A DNA stretch of 64,000 nt from Fulvivirga sp. M361 (GTDB lineage Bacteria; Bacteroidota; Bacteroidia; Cytophagales; Cyclobacteriaceae). The position numbers and the translations under genes are program-made. The stretch covers positions 248,001-312,000 of the forward strand of contig NZ_VKDC01000005.1 of NCBI RefSeq assembly GCF_007097395.1. Direction: 5' to 3'. This document shows, one piece after another, positions 8,373-19,413 of this stretch. The notes below the pieces were generated by a model. The model saw only the letters and a program-made list of their open reading frames with translations, searched no databases and was not told where the DNA came from. Each line of letters starts with the position of its first letter. The stretch's first letter is position 1.

Positions 8373-8669
8373 ATGAAAGAGTTTTTAAATGTACATCCAG
8401 GTGAGGTTCTAAAAGAGGAATTCCTGGAGCCTATGGGGATCACAGCTTATCGTTTGGCCAAAAGCATAGAAGTGCAGCAAATCCAAATCAGCAGAATCAT
8501 AAAGGGTGAATTAGGGATCTCGGCTGATATGGCCACACGATTAGGCAAATTTTTCGGTAACTCAGCCGAGTTTTGGATGAACCTTAACAGAAATCATGAA
8601 CTAAGGAAAGTAAGACATGAGAATGAGGATATCATTAATTCAATCAAATGCTACAAAGAAGCTTCTTAG
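8373..8669 (+). CDS. higA: HigA-type antitoxin (XRE family HTH)
   Basis: A 98-residue antitoxin. The start (NVHPGEVLKEEFLEPMGITAYRLAKSIEV) and the HTH core (QQIQISRIIKGELGISADMATRLGKFFGNSAEFWMNLN) are the standard HigA/VapI pattern, including the conserved FWMNLQ-like motif. It neutralises HigB by direct binding and represses the operon, most likely through the dyad at 8056-8088. Standard length and no disruption. Confidence 0.94.
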   Translation: MKEFLNVHPGEVLKEEFLEPMGITAYRLAKSIEVQQIQISRIIKGELGISADMATRLGKFFGNSAEFWMNLNRNHELRKVRHENEDIINSIKCYKEAS

Positions 8670-8926
8670 TTGCATTAAACCTTAAAGTAGCTATGAATTT
8701 GGACTGAATATAAAAATGTACGACTCAAGCAAAGGATTTTTCCGGAGTTACAAATGTGGAATGATCAACTGTTCTAATAGGGTAAGGCTCACAATAGCTT
8801 TTTTGACTGGCTCAACAAGACAAAACAATTCCTGATCAATGAATATCGATCAAGCGATCATATATTCAGTCAATAAGCTATAAGCTCTACAGAGTATAGG
8901 CTGTAAGTATCAAAAAAGTCACAAAA

Positions 8927-10105
8927 ATGAAACACTTCTTTTTGCTGTTTTTTATAGTCTTCACCACAGGTTGTACACTTGACACACATTACAGTTACAA
9001 AAATGCATTGGATCAATTCAGCCGGGAAACGGAAGTCATTGAACTCGTCACGAACAATGGAATGTCCAGGTTAATGATCTCACCTGAATTACAAGGCAGA
9101 GTAATTACAAGTTCTTTGGGTGGATTAAAAGGGGATTGTAATGGATGGTTTGATAAACAACTACTGGAATCAAAAGCCAGGCCTATCAGCGGGATTGGAG
9201 GGGAAGACAGAATATGGATAGGACCGTTAGGGGGACAGTTCTCATTCTACTATCAACAAATTGAACCTCTTTCCGAAGAAAACTGGTCAGTGCCGAAAAC
9301 TATGAATGCCGAAGCTTTTAAGTTGGTAAGAAAGACCCATGATCAAGTGGATCTACAGAAAGAAATGAAATTGGTCAATTTTATAGGAACGGAAATTAAG
9401 TTAAAAGTTAATAGAAGCATACAAATTCTTGATAGATCCGACATTCAAGATAATCTATCGCTGGACTTCGGTAACGACATAGCCTTTGTCGCTTTTGAAA
9501 GCTCTCACTCGATCGTCAACCTTAATGGTAAGGCGTTACAAAAAGAAACAGGGTTGATTTCTATCTGGAACGCAGGAATGTTTGAAGGGAGTGACCAAAG
9601 CGTGGTAATTGTTCCTTTAAAGGGAAAAGCAAAATTGGGTAAGATCTATCAATACATGGGGCCACTTGATTCGAACCGATTGAAAATAAAAGACCAGGTG
9701 CTACTATTCAAAGCCGATGGCAAGTACAGAAGTAAAATTGGAATTCCCCCGGGTTTAGCGCCCTCTATCTACGGTTGCTATGCTAAGGACAAGCAACGAT
9801 TAACGATTGTCCAGTATCAAAAGACGAGCGACAGTTTATATTTTAACTCAAAAGTAACGGTTCAGGACGATCCCTATAAAGGTGAAGCCATTCCAATTTA
9901 CAATAATGGTCCTATGGACTATACTCCAACAGAAAACGTAAGCTTTTTTGAACTGGAATCTACCTCAGCCATGCGCGAATTATTACCCCATGACTCCATT
10001 ACCCATTTTCACAGGGTATATCATTTTTCCGGAGCTCCTTACGAATTAAATAAAATAGCACGTCGCCTCCTGGATATTGATTTAGGGGATTGTTCATTTT
10101 TTTGA
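8927..10105 (+). CDS. DUF6786-like lipoprotein, probably sugar-active
   Basis: A 392-residue lipoprotein: MKHFFLLFFIVFTTGC gives a lipobox Cys at residue 16. The body is beta-rich with the pattern ISPELQGRVITSSLGGLKGDCNGW, GGEDRIWIGPLGGQFSFYY and GLAPSIYGCYAKDKQRLTIVQYQK, which I associate with DUF6786 proteins of Bacteroidota; these have a galactose-mutarotase-like beta-sandwich look. Anchored in the envelope, it may bind or process carbohydrate. It stands alone, with ~260 bp upstream and ~200 bp downstream free of genes. Family call by recall, moderately sure; function unknown. Confidence 0.7.
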   Translation: MKHFFLLFFIVFTTGCTLDTHYSYKNALDQFSRETEVIELVTNNGMSRLMISPELQGRVITSSLGGLKGDCNGWFDKQLLESKARPISGIGGEDRIWIGPLGGQFSFYYQQIEPLSEENWSVPKTMNAEAFKLVRKTHDQVDLQKEMKLVNFIGTEIKLKVNRSIQILDRSDIQDNLSLDFGNDIAFVAFESSHSIVNLNGKALQKETGLISIWNAGMFEGSDQSVVIVPLKGKAKLGKIYQYMGPLDSNRLKIKDQVLLFKADGKYRSKIGIPPGLAPSIYGCYAKDKQRLTIVQYQKTSDSLYFNSKVTVQDDPYKGEAIPIYNNGPMDYTPTENVSFFELESTSAMRELLPHDSITHFHRVYHFSGAPYELNKIARRLLDIDLGDCSFF

Positions 10106-10313
10106 TCGAAAACGGTCATAGGTATGATGCTTTGTTGAAAACATGAATAACCAAATAATTGGCACAAAGAGAAGTTTTATTAACAATAGAAGTTATTTTC
10201 ATCATCATACTTGTTTTTAAAATTCCGGGTCAATTATACTCCTAATGAGGCCTCTTTAAAACACAGTCAGGTTATAAGCTATACCGCTGAAAAGGAATAT
10301 TTTAGAACGTCAC

Positions 10314-11486
10314 ATGGATACAGAATACAAAAAATCAATATCGGCAAGAGTAATTGCACTCGCTACTTCTATATTCCTTCCGGGATTATTTGGATGGTTA
10401 TCTTATTCTACACTAAGTTCAGAACCACTTGAAATAATATCGCTGGTTTCTCTCTTAGTCTTTATAATCACAGTTGTTATATCATTTTATTCAATCATTG
10501 ATGCATTCTGGTCCAAATTAATTATTGAAAATGACCGGATAATGATCATTAGTTTTTGGGATAAAAGAGAGCTGTTTTTTGAGAACGTGGATGGAATGAA
10601 ATATGAGGAAGGTAAAATTCATTTTTTCCCTAAAAACCAATCCACTAAAAAAATAAAGATAAGCGATAGTTACAGAAATAAAGAAGAGTGGTTTGAACTA
10701 CTGGCAAACAAAACAAGGGATTTAGATAAAGAAATATATCAAAAGGAAAAAGAAGAGTTATTTAACGATCAGAATTACGGGAAAAATCTTGATCAGAGAG
10801 CGGAGAAGATCAATAGAACCAAACAAATCACTAAATTTTTAAACTATTGCTCATGGGGAGCTATCATTTGGTTATTATTTCACCCTGACCCGTATACGTT
10901 GGCCACTGCGGTTAACATCATCCTGCCTACCATCGGGCTTTTTCTAGTAGTGGCTAATAAGAGCCTTATTAAAATCTATTATGATAAAAACAGTCCCTAT
11001 CCTTCGCTATCAACAACGTTGTCAATGCCACCAATGGCATTAGTAATCAGGGCTATAATCGATTTTAACATTATCGACTACCAAAATGCCTGGAGGTATG
11101 CACTAATACTGTCTCCACTTTTATTTTTAATGATTATTATTGGAACCAGGAATCAATTCAGGGCAAAAAATAAAATGGAGGAATTGGGCGGGTATTTGAT
11201 CACTGCACTCGCTCTGGGGTTCTTTACTTTTTACACTTCCATCATGATCAACTGTACATACGATGACTCCTGGCCAGAGCAATACGCGGCAATAGTAGAC
11301 TATAAAGAAATTGAAGAAGACAATGATTCGCCTACAACATATCTTCTGACTATTAGCCCTTGGGGCACAATTGAAGAACAAATGGAAGTGAGTGTTTCAG
11401 AAAGGTTATATAATGAGGTGGCAGTAGGAGACGAGGTTTTTGTTAATCTACATCAAGGACTCCTGAATATACCCTGGTTTTTGTGA
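10314..11486 (+). CDS. multi-pass membrane protein of unknown function
   Basis: A 390-residue protein with two membrane helices near the N-terminus (about 13-33 and 42-65), a cytosolic stretch that looks like a bacterial PH-like domain (LIIENDRIMIISFWDKRELFFENVDGMKYEEGKIHFFP), a charged helical linker (~120-170), then five or six more helices (about 175-320) and a short beta-rich tail. I do not recognise a family. An overlapping frame opening at 10211 has no signal or domain and is taken as non-coding. A hairpin at 11540-11559 follows the stop. Confidence 0.75.
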   Translation: MDTEYKKSISARVIALATSIFLPGLFGWLSYSTLSSEPLEIISLVSLLVFIITVVISFYSIIDAFWSKLIIENDRIMIISFWDKRELFFENVDGMKYEEGKIHFFPKNQSTKKIKISDSYRNKEEWFELLANKTRDLDKEIYQKEKEELFNDQNYGKNLDQRAEKINRTKQITKFLNYCSWGAIIWLLFHPDPYTLATAVNIILPTIGLFLVVANKSLIKIYYDKNSPYPSLSTTLSMPPMALVIRAIIDFNIIDYQNAWRYALILSPLLFLMIIIGTRNQFRAKNKMEELGGYLITALALGFFTFYTSIMINCTYDDSWPEQYAAIVDYKEIEEDNDSPTTYLLTISPWGTIEEQMEVSVSERLYNEVAVGDEVFVNLHQGLLNIPWFL

Positions 11487-11539
11487 CTTCAAAGTAGACC
11501 TGTTTGAACTTTATTTATCTTGTTTTTCTATTAGTATTA

Positions 11540-11559
11540 TAGCCCTTTTACAAGGGCTA
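11540..11559 (+). terminator. probable terminator hairpin
   Basis: An 8-bp perfect stem (TAGCCCTT with AAGGGCTA) and a 4-nt loop, 54 bp after the stop of the membrane protein gene. It is followed by a weak T-rich stretch, so termination is plausible but may be partial. Confidence 0.55.
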
Positions 11560-11590
11560 ATCTTTATCAGGTATCACCTTTTGAAGCTAC

Positions 11591-11668
11591 GTATGACTTG
11601 TTTTGAATACCTCAAAATAATTTATCTCACGTGACATAAGTCATACTACCTACTGAAAATTAGGTAGT
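11591..11668. promoter_or_regulatory. nested inverted repeats upstream of the TonB receptor gene
   Basis: Two separate dyads lie 64-140 bp before the receptor's ATG. One has arms GTATGACTT (11591-11599) and AAGTCATAC (11638-11646), 38 bases apart. The other has ACTACCTA (11645-11652) and TAGGTAGT (11661-11668), a perfect 8-8-8 layout that shares two bases with the first. These are candidate binding sites for a regulator of the receptor; no riboswitch fold is evident. Confidence 0.45.
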
Positions 11669-11731
11669 TATAAGGATGGAAATAGTTGAATACTCAATCT
11701 AATTTTGGACTTTGACCAAACGAGATATGTG

Positions 11732-13693
11732 ATGAGAGGTAATTTTTTAAAGTTTTTTTCGATAGTAGTTTTGATTTTTTATAAGCAATTAGCGTATGCT
11801 CAGGACACAGACTTATTAAGTCTGAGTTTAGAGGAGCTTATGAATATCGAGGTGACCACAGCATCCAAAAATGCAGAAAACATATTTGACGCACCTGGAG
11901 TAATGACGGTAATTACCTCAAAAGAGATTGAGCAATTTGGTGCCAATAATTTAATTGAGCTTTTTGAACGTGTTCCCGGACTTATTCCGATGAGTTCTTA
12001 TTTTTTTCCCAACAATATGCTGAGTATCCGGGGTGATTTACCAAATCATAACGATAGTCATGTTTTAATCCTAATCGATGGAAGGCCTATAAGAATGACA
12101 AGGGTCGGGGGTATTAATCACGGTATATATACTTCTTACCCTGTTGCAAATATCCAGAGAATAGAGATCATTAAAGGACCAGGATCGGCACTTTACGGGT
12201 CAAACGCGTTTGCAGGAGTCGTCAATATTATTTCTAAGAAAGCAACAGATTCTACCCTGGAAGCACGAGTTGGTGGTGGATCCTTCAATACAAAAAAAGG
12301 TTCTGTCATCGCGGGTAAATCTTTTGGAGACCTTGGAGCCACTGTAGCGCTCAACTATCTGGAAACTGACGGGTGGGAAGCAACGATGACCGACGAGTTA
12401 GGTTCATCCAACGTTACCCAGGCCGGAGAAAAGAATGTGGGACTTACAGCCAATTTTGATTATAAAGGACTTTCACTCAAATCTTTTCTGTCTTTCACAG
12501 ATGCAGATGTCTTAGGGCCGTTCCCTAAGTTCCCACAGCATTCTTCCCGTCTGGACTCCAGAATGTTAGACCTGGGATACGAATACAACTTTTCCGAAAA
12601 TTGGAATATTAATGCTAACATCACCCATAATGGATTCAACTGGGATACCGTTAATGACTTCCCTGGTAGTGACCCGGATAATATTCCATTATCAGAAAGT
12701 ACCACAAACGATTACCTGTTTGAGGTGTCTTCCAGAAGGTCTTTCATGAACAACCGTATTAATGTATTGTTGGGCGGAACCGGATACAGTATTACAGGAG
12801 ATCAAGGTGACAGCTACTCCGTCTTTTGGTGGAACTCGTACTTTCAGGCTGACGCCAGGTTACATGATAAGTTTAAATTGATACTGGGCGGCCAATTAAA
12901 CAAACCTGAAAACACGGATATCGATTTTGTTCCCCGGATCGGAGGTATTTTGAACGTCACTGAGAAATTAGGCGTTAAAGCACTTTGGGGCCAGGCGTTC
13001 AGGAGCGGGTACATTACTGAGCTTTTCGTGGACGTTCCAATTCTCCAGGGTAACCCTGACTTAGAGCCTGAAAAGGTCTCAAGCCTTGATCTTCAAGTAT
13101 TTTACAAAACCAACAATTTCCAGGCCAGCGCTTCCTACTACGCGAACAGACAAAAGGACCTGATAGACCGCGTACCGGTAGCAGGACAAAGTTTTCAAAC
13201 TTTTATTAACCAATCTGAAAGAAACATCAATGGATTCGAATTTGAATCGAGGTTTGCCGCCAATTCAGGCTTGCTTGTGCTGGCAGCATTTAATTACATG
13301 CACAATGAAGACGGCATGACAGGTCAGGAAGGTGTAACGTTTGCGCCTGACTACACGATTAAAACTGGTATTTCCTACCCTATCACTAATGGACTGCAGG
13401 TGGGTGTTAACTACAACTATGTAGATGATTTTGGAAAAGTTTCACTAGTGAATCCGGGCGTTAGTACTGTAAATACTGAAGCCGATGGATACAATTTAGT
13501 TTCATTCAACGTAAATCTTGATTTTCCAAAGCTATTTAAGAGTGAAACAATGCCTGATTTGAAATTGCAGCTATACGGTACTAACATCTTGGCAGAAGAT
13601 ATTTATATCCCTGAAACTACCAGAAAACAAATTAACACGATACCCTATAAAGCAGGAGCCGGATACCATGTTACTTTGATCTATCAATTATAA
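11732..13693 (+). CDS. TonB-dependent outer membrane receptor
   Basis: A 653-residue TonB-dependent transporter. Residues 1-24 are a signal peptide ending AYAQ. DTDLLSLSLEELMNIEVTTASK follows, the N-terminus seen in a BtuB/Cir-like group. The plug spans roughly 45-160 (PGVMTVITSKEIEQFGANNLIELFERVPGL, IRGD, IEIIKGPGSALYGSNAFAGVVNIISK) and the 22-strand barrel fills the rest, with the TonB-dependent-receptor box NPDLEPEK and a terminal aromatic-containing strand ending IYQL. It lacks the SusC-type N-terminal carboxypeptidase-like domain. The ATG at 11732 is preferred to an upstream TTG. It stands alone, so the substrate (siderophore, cobalamin, other) is not indicated. Confidence 0.93.
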   Translation: MRGNFLKFFSIVVLIFYKQLAYAQDTDLLSLSLEELMNIEVTTASKNAENIFDAPGVMTVITSKEIEQFGANNLIELFERVPGLIPMSSYFFPNNMLSIRGDLPNHNDSHVLILIDGRPIRMTRVGGINHGIYTSYPVANIQRIEIIKGPGSALYGSNAFAGVVNIISKKATDSTLEARVGGGSFNTKKGSVIAGKSFGDLGATVALNYLETDGWEATMTDELGSSNVTQAGEKNVGLTANFDYKGLSLKSFLSFTDADVLGPFPKFPQHSSRLDSRMLDLGYEYNFSENWNINANITHNGFNWDTVNDFPGSDPDNIPLSESTTNDYLFEVSSRRSFMNNRINVLLGGTGYSITGDQGDSYSVFWWNSYFQADARLHDKFKLILGGQLNKPENTDIDFVPRIGGILNVTEKLGVKALWGQAFRSGYITELFVDVPILQGNPDLEPEKVSSLDLQVFYKTNNFQASASYYANRQKDLIDRVPVAGQSFQTFINQSERNINGFEFESRFAANSGLLVLAAFNYMHNEDGMTGQEGVTFAPDYTIKTGISYPITNGLQVGVNYNYVDDFGKVSLVNPGVSTVNTEADGYNLVSFNVNLDFPKLFKSETMPDLKLQLYGTNILAEDIYIPETTRKQINTIPYKAGAGYHVTLIYQL

Positions 13694-13734
13694 AAGGTTT
13701 CATCGGACCATTGCTTTGGTATATAAGAACAATA

Positions 13735-13762
13735 AAGAAGCTGAGCCTGAGTTCAGCTTCTT
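13735..13762 (+). terminator. rho-independent terminator of the TonB receptor gene
   Basis: A 10-bp perfect stem (AAGAAGCTGA with TCAGCTTCTT) and 8-nt loop, then TT. It begins 42 bp after the receptor stop and faces a convergent gene; the A-rich 5' side lets it work on both strands. Confidence 0.8.
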
Positions 13763-13871
13763 TTGTTACTTGAGGTGATCAGGTTGTTTCAGAACACCCG
13801 TAGTTATTATTGATGATCACTATTATTAATTACTGTCCCGTTTTAATGACACTTATCTTAAAGTACTTCAT

Positions 13872-14273
13872 TCAATGAAAATGCCTTACCCCTTCTTTAT
13901 TAAACAGTGTCTTTCTGAATTCGCCAGGTTTTTTATCATTCATCAATTCCAGGCCACCCTTTTCTTTTATAAGTTCAGTAAAATGATCTTCCCTCAGATC
14001 ATATTGTTCCCGGTCCGGGTAAGTAGTAATAAGAATAAATTGAAAAGGGGCTTCTTTATCAGAAGGTGTTTCCAAAAACTGGAAGGAAGCTATGTAATCC
14101 TTTTTCAGAGCCATCTCCCTTAAGACTTTCCAGTTATTCTGATAGTAGAAAATGGCCTCTTCTTTGTTACCACCAAGGACTTCAATAAAATCCATGGTGG
14201 AAATCCTATTATCATGTTGGGCATAACTTATGGCGCTAACGCCTAAAAGAACCATTAACAGTTTGAGTTTCAT
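13872..14273 (-). CDS. small periplasmic protein of unknown function
   Basis: A 133-residue product with a Sec signal peptide (MKLKLLMVLLGVSAISYAQ). The mature part begins HDNRISTMDFIEVLGGNKEEAIFYYQNNWKVLREMALKKDYI; it is compact with alternating helix and strand (FILITTYPDREQYDLREDHFTEL), suggestive of a dimeric alpha/beta-barrel or antibiotic-monooxygenase-like fold. The frame extends upstream to 14315, but the ATG at 14273 starts the signal peptide. Convergent to the TonB receptor. Family not recognised with certainty. Confidence 0.7.
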   Translation of the reverse strand: MKLKLLMVLLGVSAISYAQHDNRISTMDFIEVLGGNKEEAIFYYQNNWKVLREMALKKDYIASFQFLETPSDKEAPFQFILITTYPDREQYDLREDHFTELIKEKGGLELMNDKKPGEFRKTLFNKEGVRHFH

Positions 14274-14525
14274 ATCCTTTTTTGCTGAACGTACAGCTAA
14301 ATATAGTGGCTTCACAGCAACTTTGAAAGACTACGGGAACAGATGGGAAGTTTATATTTATTAGTTCATACAAAGCAGTTGTAAAATCATAGTAAAGCCG
14401 TTATGGTGAGATTTTGATCGGGTATTTGGGTAGAAAACCATACCGCATTGTCCAAATTGAATAAAGAAGAGTGAAGATGATGTGATAATAGTTTTTTTCG
14501 AAACACATTTTGCCTAATTTCACAA

Positions 14526-14600
14526 AGAGGGGTGCCAACATCCGGCTGAGATCATACCCATTGAACCTGATCTACATAATGGTAGCGAAGGGATTGATAG
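14526..14600 (+). promoter_or_regulatory. TPP riboswitch (THI element)
   Basis: The conserved core elements occur in order: GAGGGGTGCC at the 5' side, GGCTGAGATCATACCC (pyrimidine-sensor helix), TTGAACCTGATCTA, then a short P3-like insert and GCGAAGGGA closing the P1/P5 region. This is the consensus thiamine pyrophosphate aptamer. It lies about 100 bp upstream of thiC, head of the thi operon, so rising TPP should switch the operon off. The ~100 bp between aptamer and thiC should contain the expression platform; I could not settle whether it acts on transcription or translation. Confidence 0.95.
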
Positions 14601-14690
14601 ATATGCTGTTTGCTATGAACAGCCATTTTAGTTGTAAGTAAATCTATTATGTAGCGTCCGGGTGTTAGTACCTCAATCGTATTGAGTTAA

Positions 14691-16568
<1,878 letters not shown>

Positions 16569-16574
16569 ATCACC

Positions 16575-17384
16575 ATGAACATAACGAAAGAAAGCGTATA
16601 CCACCTGATCGAAAAGGTACGATCAGGTAACCCATTGGTACATAACATCACCAATTATGTGGTAATGAACAATACGGCCAATGCCCTTCTGGCGTTAGGT
16701 GCTTCGCCTGTAATGGCACATGCATTAGAAGAAGTAGAAGACATGGCTACGATAGCGGGCGCCCTGGTGGTGAACGTTGGTACGCTGGACACAAAATGGG
16801 TAGCCTCAATGAAAAAGGCGATGAAAAAAGCAGACCAACTTGAAAAACCCATTGTACTTGACCCGGTAGGAGCAGGTGCAACCTCTTTCCGTAACCAGGT
16901 CATCAATGAGCTGATCCAGACCTCCCATCCTACCGTACTCAGGGGAAACAGTTCAGAGATCATAGCAGTTTATGATCATTCGAAAAAGACCAGAGGGGTA
17001 GATAGCAGCGATCCTTCTGATACTGCCCTGGAAACCGCCGGCTTATTGAACCAAAATCTTGACAGCGTAATATGCATAAGTGGAGCAGTGGATTATATAG
17101 TAGACAAAGGTCGTATAGCCGAGGTACACAATGGACATGAACTAATGGCCAAAGTGACCGGCATGGGATGTACAAGCACAGCTATTATCGGAGCTTTTAC
17201 AGCTGTTCATAGCGATTATTTTGAAGCCACGACAGCTGCAATGGCCTTGATGGGAGTAGCAGGGCAATTAGCGGCCGTTAGTGCAAAAGGCCCGGGAACC
17301 CTTCAGCTTCATTTACTGGATAAACTGCATAATATCACCAAAGAAGAATTCCTGGATACGGTCAAACTCAAAATCAACCACTGA
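16575..17384 (+). CDS. thiM: hydroxyethylthiazole kinase ThiM
   Basis: A 269-residue ribokinase-like kinase that phosphorylates the thiazole alcohol HET, a salvage step. Hallmarks: NPLVHNITNYVVMNNTANALLALGASPVM at the N-terminus, VLDPVGAGATSFR, and VTGMGCTSTAIIGAF with the conserved Cys199 in the anion hole. Length is standard. It lies between thiC and thiE in the same operon. With no thiG, thiH, thiS or thiF in the window, the thiazole half may come from salvage rather than synthesis, at least from this locus. Confidence 0.97.
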   Translation: MNITKESVYHLIEKVRSGNPLVHNITNYVVMNNTANALLALGASPVMAHALEEVEDMATIAGALVVNVGTLDTKWVASMKKAMKKADQLEKPIVLDPVGAGATSFRNQVINELIQTSHPTVLRGNSSEIIAVYDHSKKTRGVDSSDPSDTALETAGLLNQNLDSVICISGAVDYIVDKGRIAEVHNGHELMAKVTGMGCTSTAIIGAFTAVHSDYFEATTAAMALMGVAGQLAAVSAKGPGTLQLHLLDKLHNITKEEFLDTVKLKINH

Positions 17385-17391
17385 TCAGACG

Positions 17392-18036
17392 TTGAAAATC
17401 TCAAAAGACGATATTCGTCTCTGCCTGGTAACGGATGAAACAATGTATAAAGATGAAGACCACCTGGCACATATCGTTTCATCGGCAGTAGCCGGAGGGG
17501 TAACTATGGTACAGCTAAGGGAGAAAACAGCTGATACAAAGTCAAAGATCAGGAAAGGGCTGTTGTTAAAAAAGGTACTGTACACCAGTAGTGTTCCTTT
17601 GATCATAAATGATGATGTGGAAGTAGCTCTGACTGTAGATGCGGAAGGGGTACATCTGGGGCAATCTGATATGCCGGTAAACGAGGCAAGAAAGCTGCTT
17701 GGAAAAGATAAGATCATCGGAATTTCAGTAGAAAGCAAAGCACATGCCATTGAAGCAAATTCACTTCCTGTCGATTATGTCGGTCTATCTCCCGTCTTTC
17801 AAACAGGCACTAAAAAAGATATTGCTACCCCTCTGCATCTTGAAGGCGTACGAGAAATTACGGAACTAAGCCACCACCATGCCATGGGGATCGGGGGCAT
17901 CCACCTTCAAAATGCCGCTGAAGTTGTCCGTGCCGGCGCTGATGGAATAGCGGTAGTAAGTTACCTGATGCAGGCAACTGATGTAAAAGAAGCCGCAAGA
18001 TGCATGAAAGAAGCTATTGAAAAAGAGTGTATCTGA
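17392..18036 (+). CDS. thiE: thiamine-phosphate synthase ThiE
   Basis: A ~214-residue TIM-barrel enzyme joining HMP-PP and thiazole phosphate to make thiamine phosphate. Motifs: VAGGVTMVQLREKTADTKS (diphosphate binding), PLIINDDVEVALTVDAEGVHLGQSDMPVNEARKLLG, VDYVGLSPVFQTGTKKD, and AMGIGGIHLQNAAEVVRAGADGIAVVSYL. The frame is open back into thiM (17281), but those residues are not ThiE-like; the best start is the TTG at 17392, eight bases after the thiM stop, giving normal length and the usual N-terminus (KISKDDIRLCLVTDE). TTG start inferred. Confidence 0.95.
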   Translation: MKISKDDIRLCLVTDETMYKDEDHLAHIVSSAVAGGVTMVQLREKTADTKSKIRKGLLLKKVLYTSSVPLIINDDVEVALTVDAEGVHLGQSDMPVNEARKLLGKDKIIGISVESKAHAIEANSLPVDYVGLSPVFQTGTKKDIATPLHLEGVREITELSHHHAMGIGGIHLQNAAEVVRAGADGIAVVSYLMQATDVKEAARCMKEAIEKECI

Positions 18037-18107
18037 AATCGTTTTAGAATACATTGACTTCAAGCACCTGACATTCTGTGAACGACAATAAATTAGTTTT
18101 TTAGTAT

Positions 18108-18911
18108 ATGAAAACACATAAAAGGATTCTGACTATAGCCGGAAGCGATTCCGGCGGGGGTGCAGGCATTCAGGCTGACCTAAAAACGATCTCAGCTTGC
18201 GGAGGCTATGGTATGACGGCCATCACGGCTATTACCGCTCAAAATACCATTGGAGTACAAGCGATCCAGGCATTACCTGTTTCCATTGTTAAAAGTCAGA
18301 TCGAATCTGTAATGAATGACATTGGTGTAGACGCCATAAAAATCGGGATGTTACACTCACCGGAAATCATTATGGCTGTCGCTGAAATGATAGAGCAATC
18401 AGGACCGGTAAAACTTGTCCTGGATCCCGTAATGGTAGCTACTTCAGGAGACAGGCTTTTAAAACAGGAAGCTATTCAAGCGCTTAGAGAACACCTGATC
18501 CCCAAAGCTGATCTGATCACACCCAATCTACCGGAAGCAGAGGTACTATTGGATAAAACGATACACCCCGGTGAAATAACATCAATGGCCTCGGAACTAG
18601 GTCGTATATCAAGAACTTCAGTCCTGTTAAAAGGGGGGCATTTACCCGGTTCTAACCTGGTCGACGTATTTTACGATATCAAACAGGATATGACTTGCTC
18701 CTTCCGGAGAAAACGGATCAACACGAAAAACACGCATGGAACAGGATGCTCCCTTTCGTCCGCCATAACAACGTATTATGCAAAAGGCACCCCCCTCCTG
18801 GAGGCAGTAACGAACGGCCTTGATTTTATAGAAAAAGCCATCGAAGCAGGCAGCGCATATCAAATCGGTAAAGGAAGCGGACCTGTACATCATTTTCATG
18901 CCTGGTGGTGA
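18108..18911 (+). CDS. thiD: HMP / HMP-phosphate kinase ThiD
   Basis: A 267-residue ribokinase-fold enzyme phosphorylating hydroxymethylpyrimidine and then its monophosphate. Signatures: ILTIAGSDSGGGAGIQADLKTISACGGYGMTAITAITAQNT, VDAIKIGMLHSPEII, LDPVMVATSGDRLL, TPNLPEAEVLL and HGTGCSLSSAI with the catalytic Cys. It is 71 bp after thiE and the last gene of the operon, and meets the GNAT gene head-on. Standard length, no disruption. Confidence 0.97.
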   Translation: MKTHKRILTIAGSDSGGGAGIQADLKTISACGGYGMTAITAITAQNTIGVQAIQALPVSIVKSQIESVMNDIGVDAIKIGMLHSPEIIMAVAEMIEQSGPVKLVLDPVMVATSGDRLLKQEAIQALREHLIPKADLITPNLPEAEVLLDKTIHPGEITSMASELGRISRTSVLLKGGHLPGSNLVDVFYDIKQDMTCSFRRKRINTKNTHGTGCSLSSAITTYYAKGTPLLEAVTNGLDFIEKAIEAGSAYQIGKGSGPVHHFHAWW

Positions 18912-18960
18912 GTTCTTATGGGTAAATTTCAAAGCTCTGGTGAATCCTATTTATCAGGCT

Positions 18961-19365
18961 TCAGACCAGCTTTTCCATCACCACATAGTCCATACCTCCT
19001 CTGATGAATTTTATATTGGTTTTGGTCATTCCGAACCTTTCATAAAATAGTATTTTATCCGTCCTGGCGTTACACCAAACTCGTTTGACAGCTGTACCGA
19101 TCAATTCCGACAGCACATGCTTCAACAAAATTGTTCCATAGCCCTTTCCCTGTTCAGAAGATAGTGTTGCAAATTTTCTGAATTGTACATTTTCATCTTC
19201 TACGAATAGGGATATTATGGAAGTAAGTTCATCTGCAACAAAAAGTCCTAAATGCCTTCCAAACTCATCTTCTTTCAATTTCACATAGTCGAATGGCTCA
19301 TTAGGCCACATCACTTTGTGTCTTACTTCCCAGGTCAATTGATAGGGTATTTCTTTAATGAACAT
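18961..19365 (-). CDS. GNAT family N-acetyltransferase
   Basis: A 134-residue acetyltransferase of the GNAT fold. The acetyl-CoA loop is seen in RKFATLSSEQGKGYGTILLKHVLSEL (Q/R-x-x-G-x-G/A), followed by VKRVWCNARTDKILFYERFGM, the usual motif B with its F-Y-x-x-x-G-F/M ending. The short N-terminal part (LTWEVRHKVMWPNEPFDYVKL) matches a group common in Bacteroidota. Substrate unknown. Convergent with the thi operon. Confidence 0.88.
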   Translation of the reverse strand: MFIKEIPYQLTWEVRHKVMWPNEPFDYVKLKEDEFGRHLGLFVADELTSIISLFVEDENVQFRKFATLSSEQGKGYGTILLKHVLSELIGTAVKRVWCNARTDKILFYERFGMTKTNIKFIRGGMDYVVMEKLV

Positions 19366-19413
19366 AATAAAAGTGGTTCAGGTATAAATCCCGTACATTA
19401 CCCATCAGTGTTG

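Noticed and set aside
10211-10432. 73-codon frame overlapping the start of the membrane protein gene
   Set aside because: No motif, no signal peptide and overlaps a better-supported gene.
17281-17391. ThiE frame extending back into thiM
   Set aside because: The extra residues do not match ThiE, overlap a well-supported gene, and a TTG at 17392 gives normal family length.
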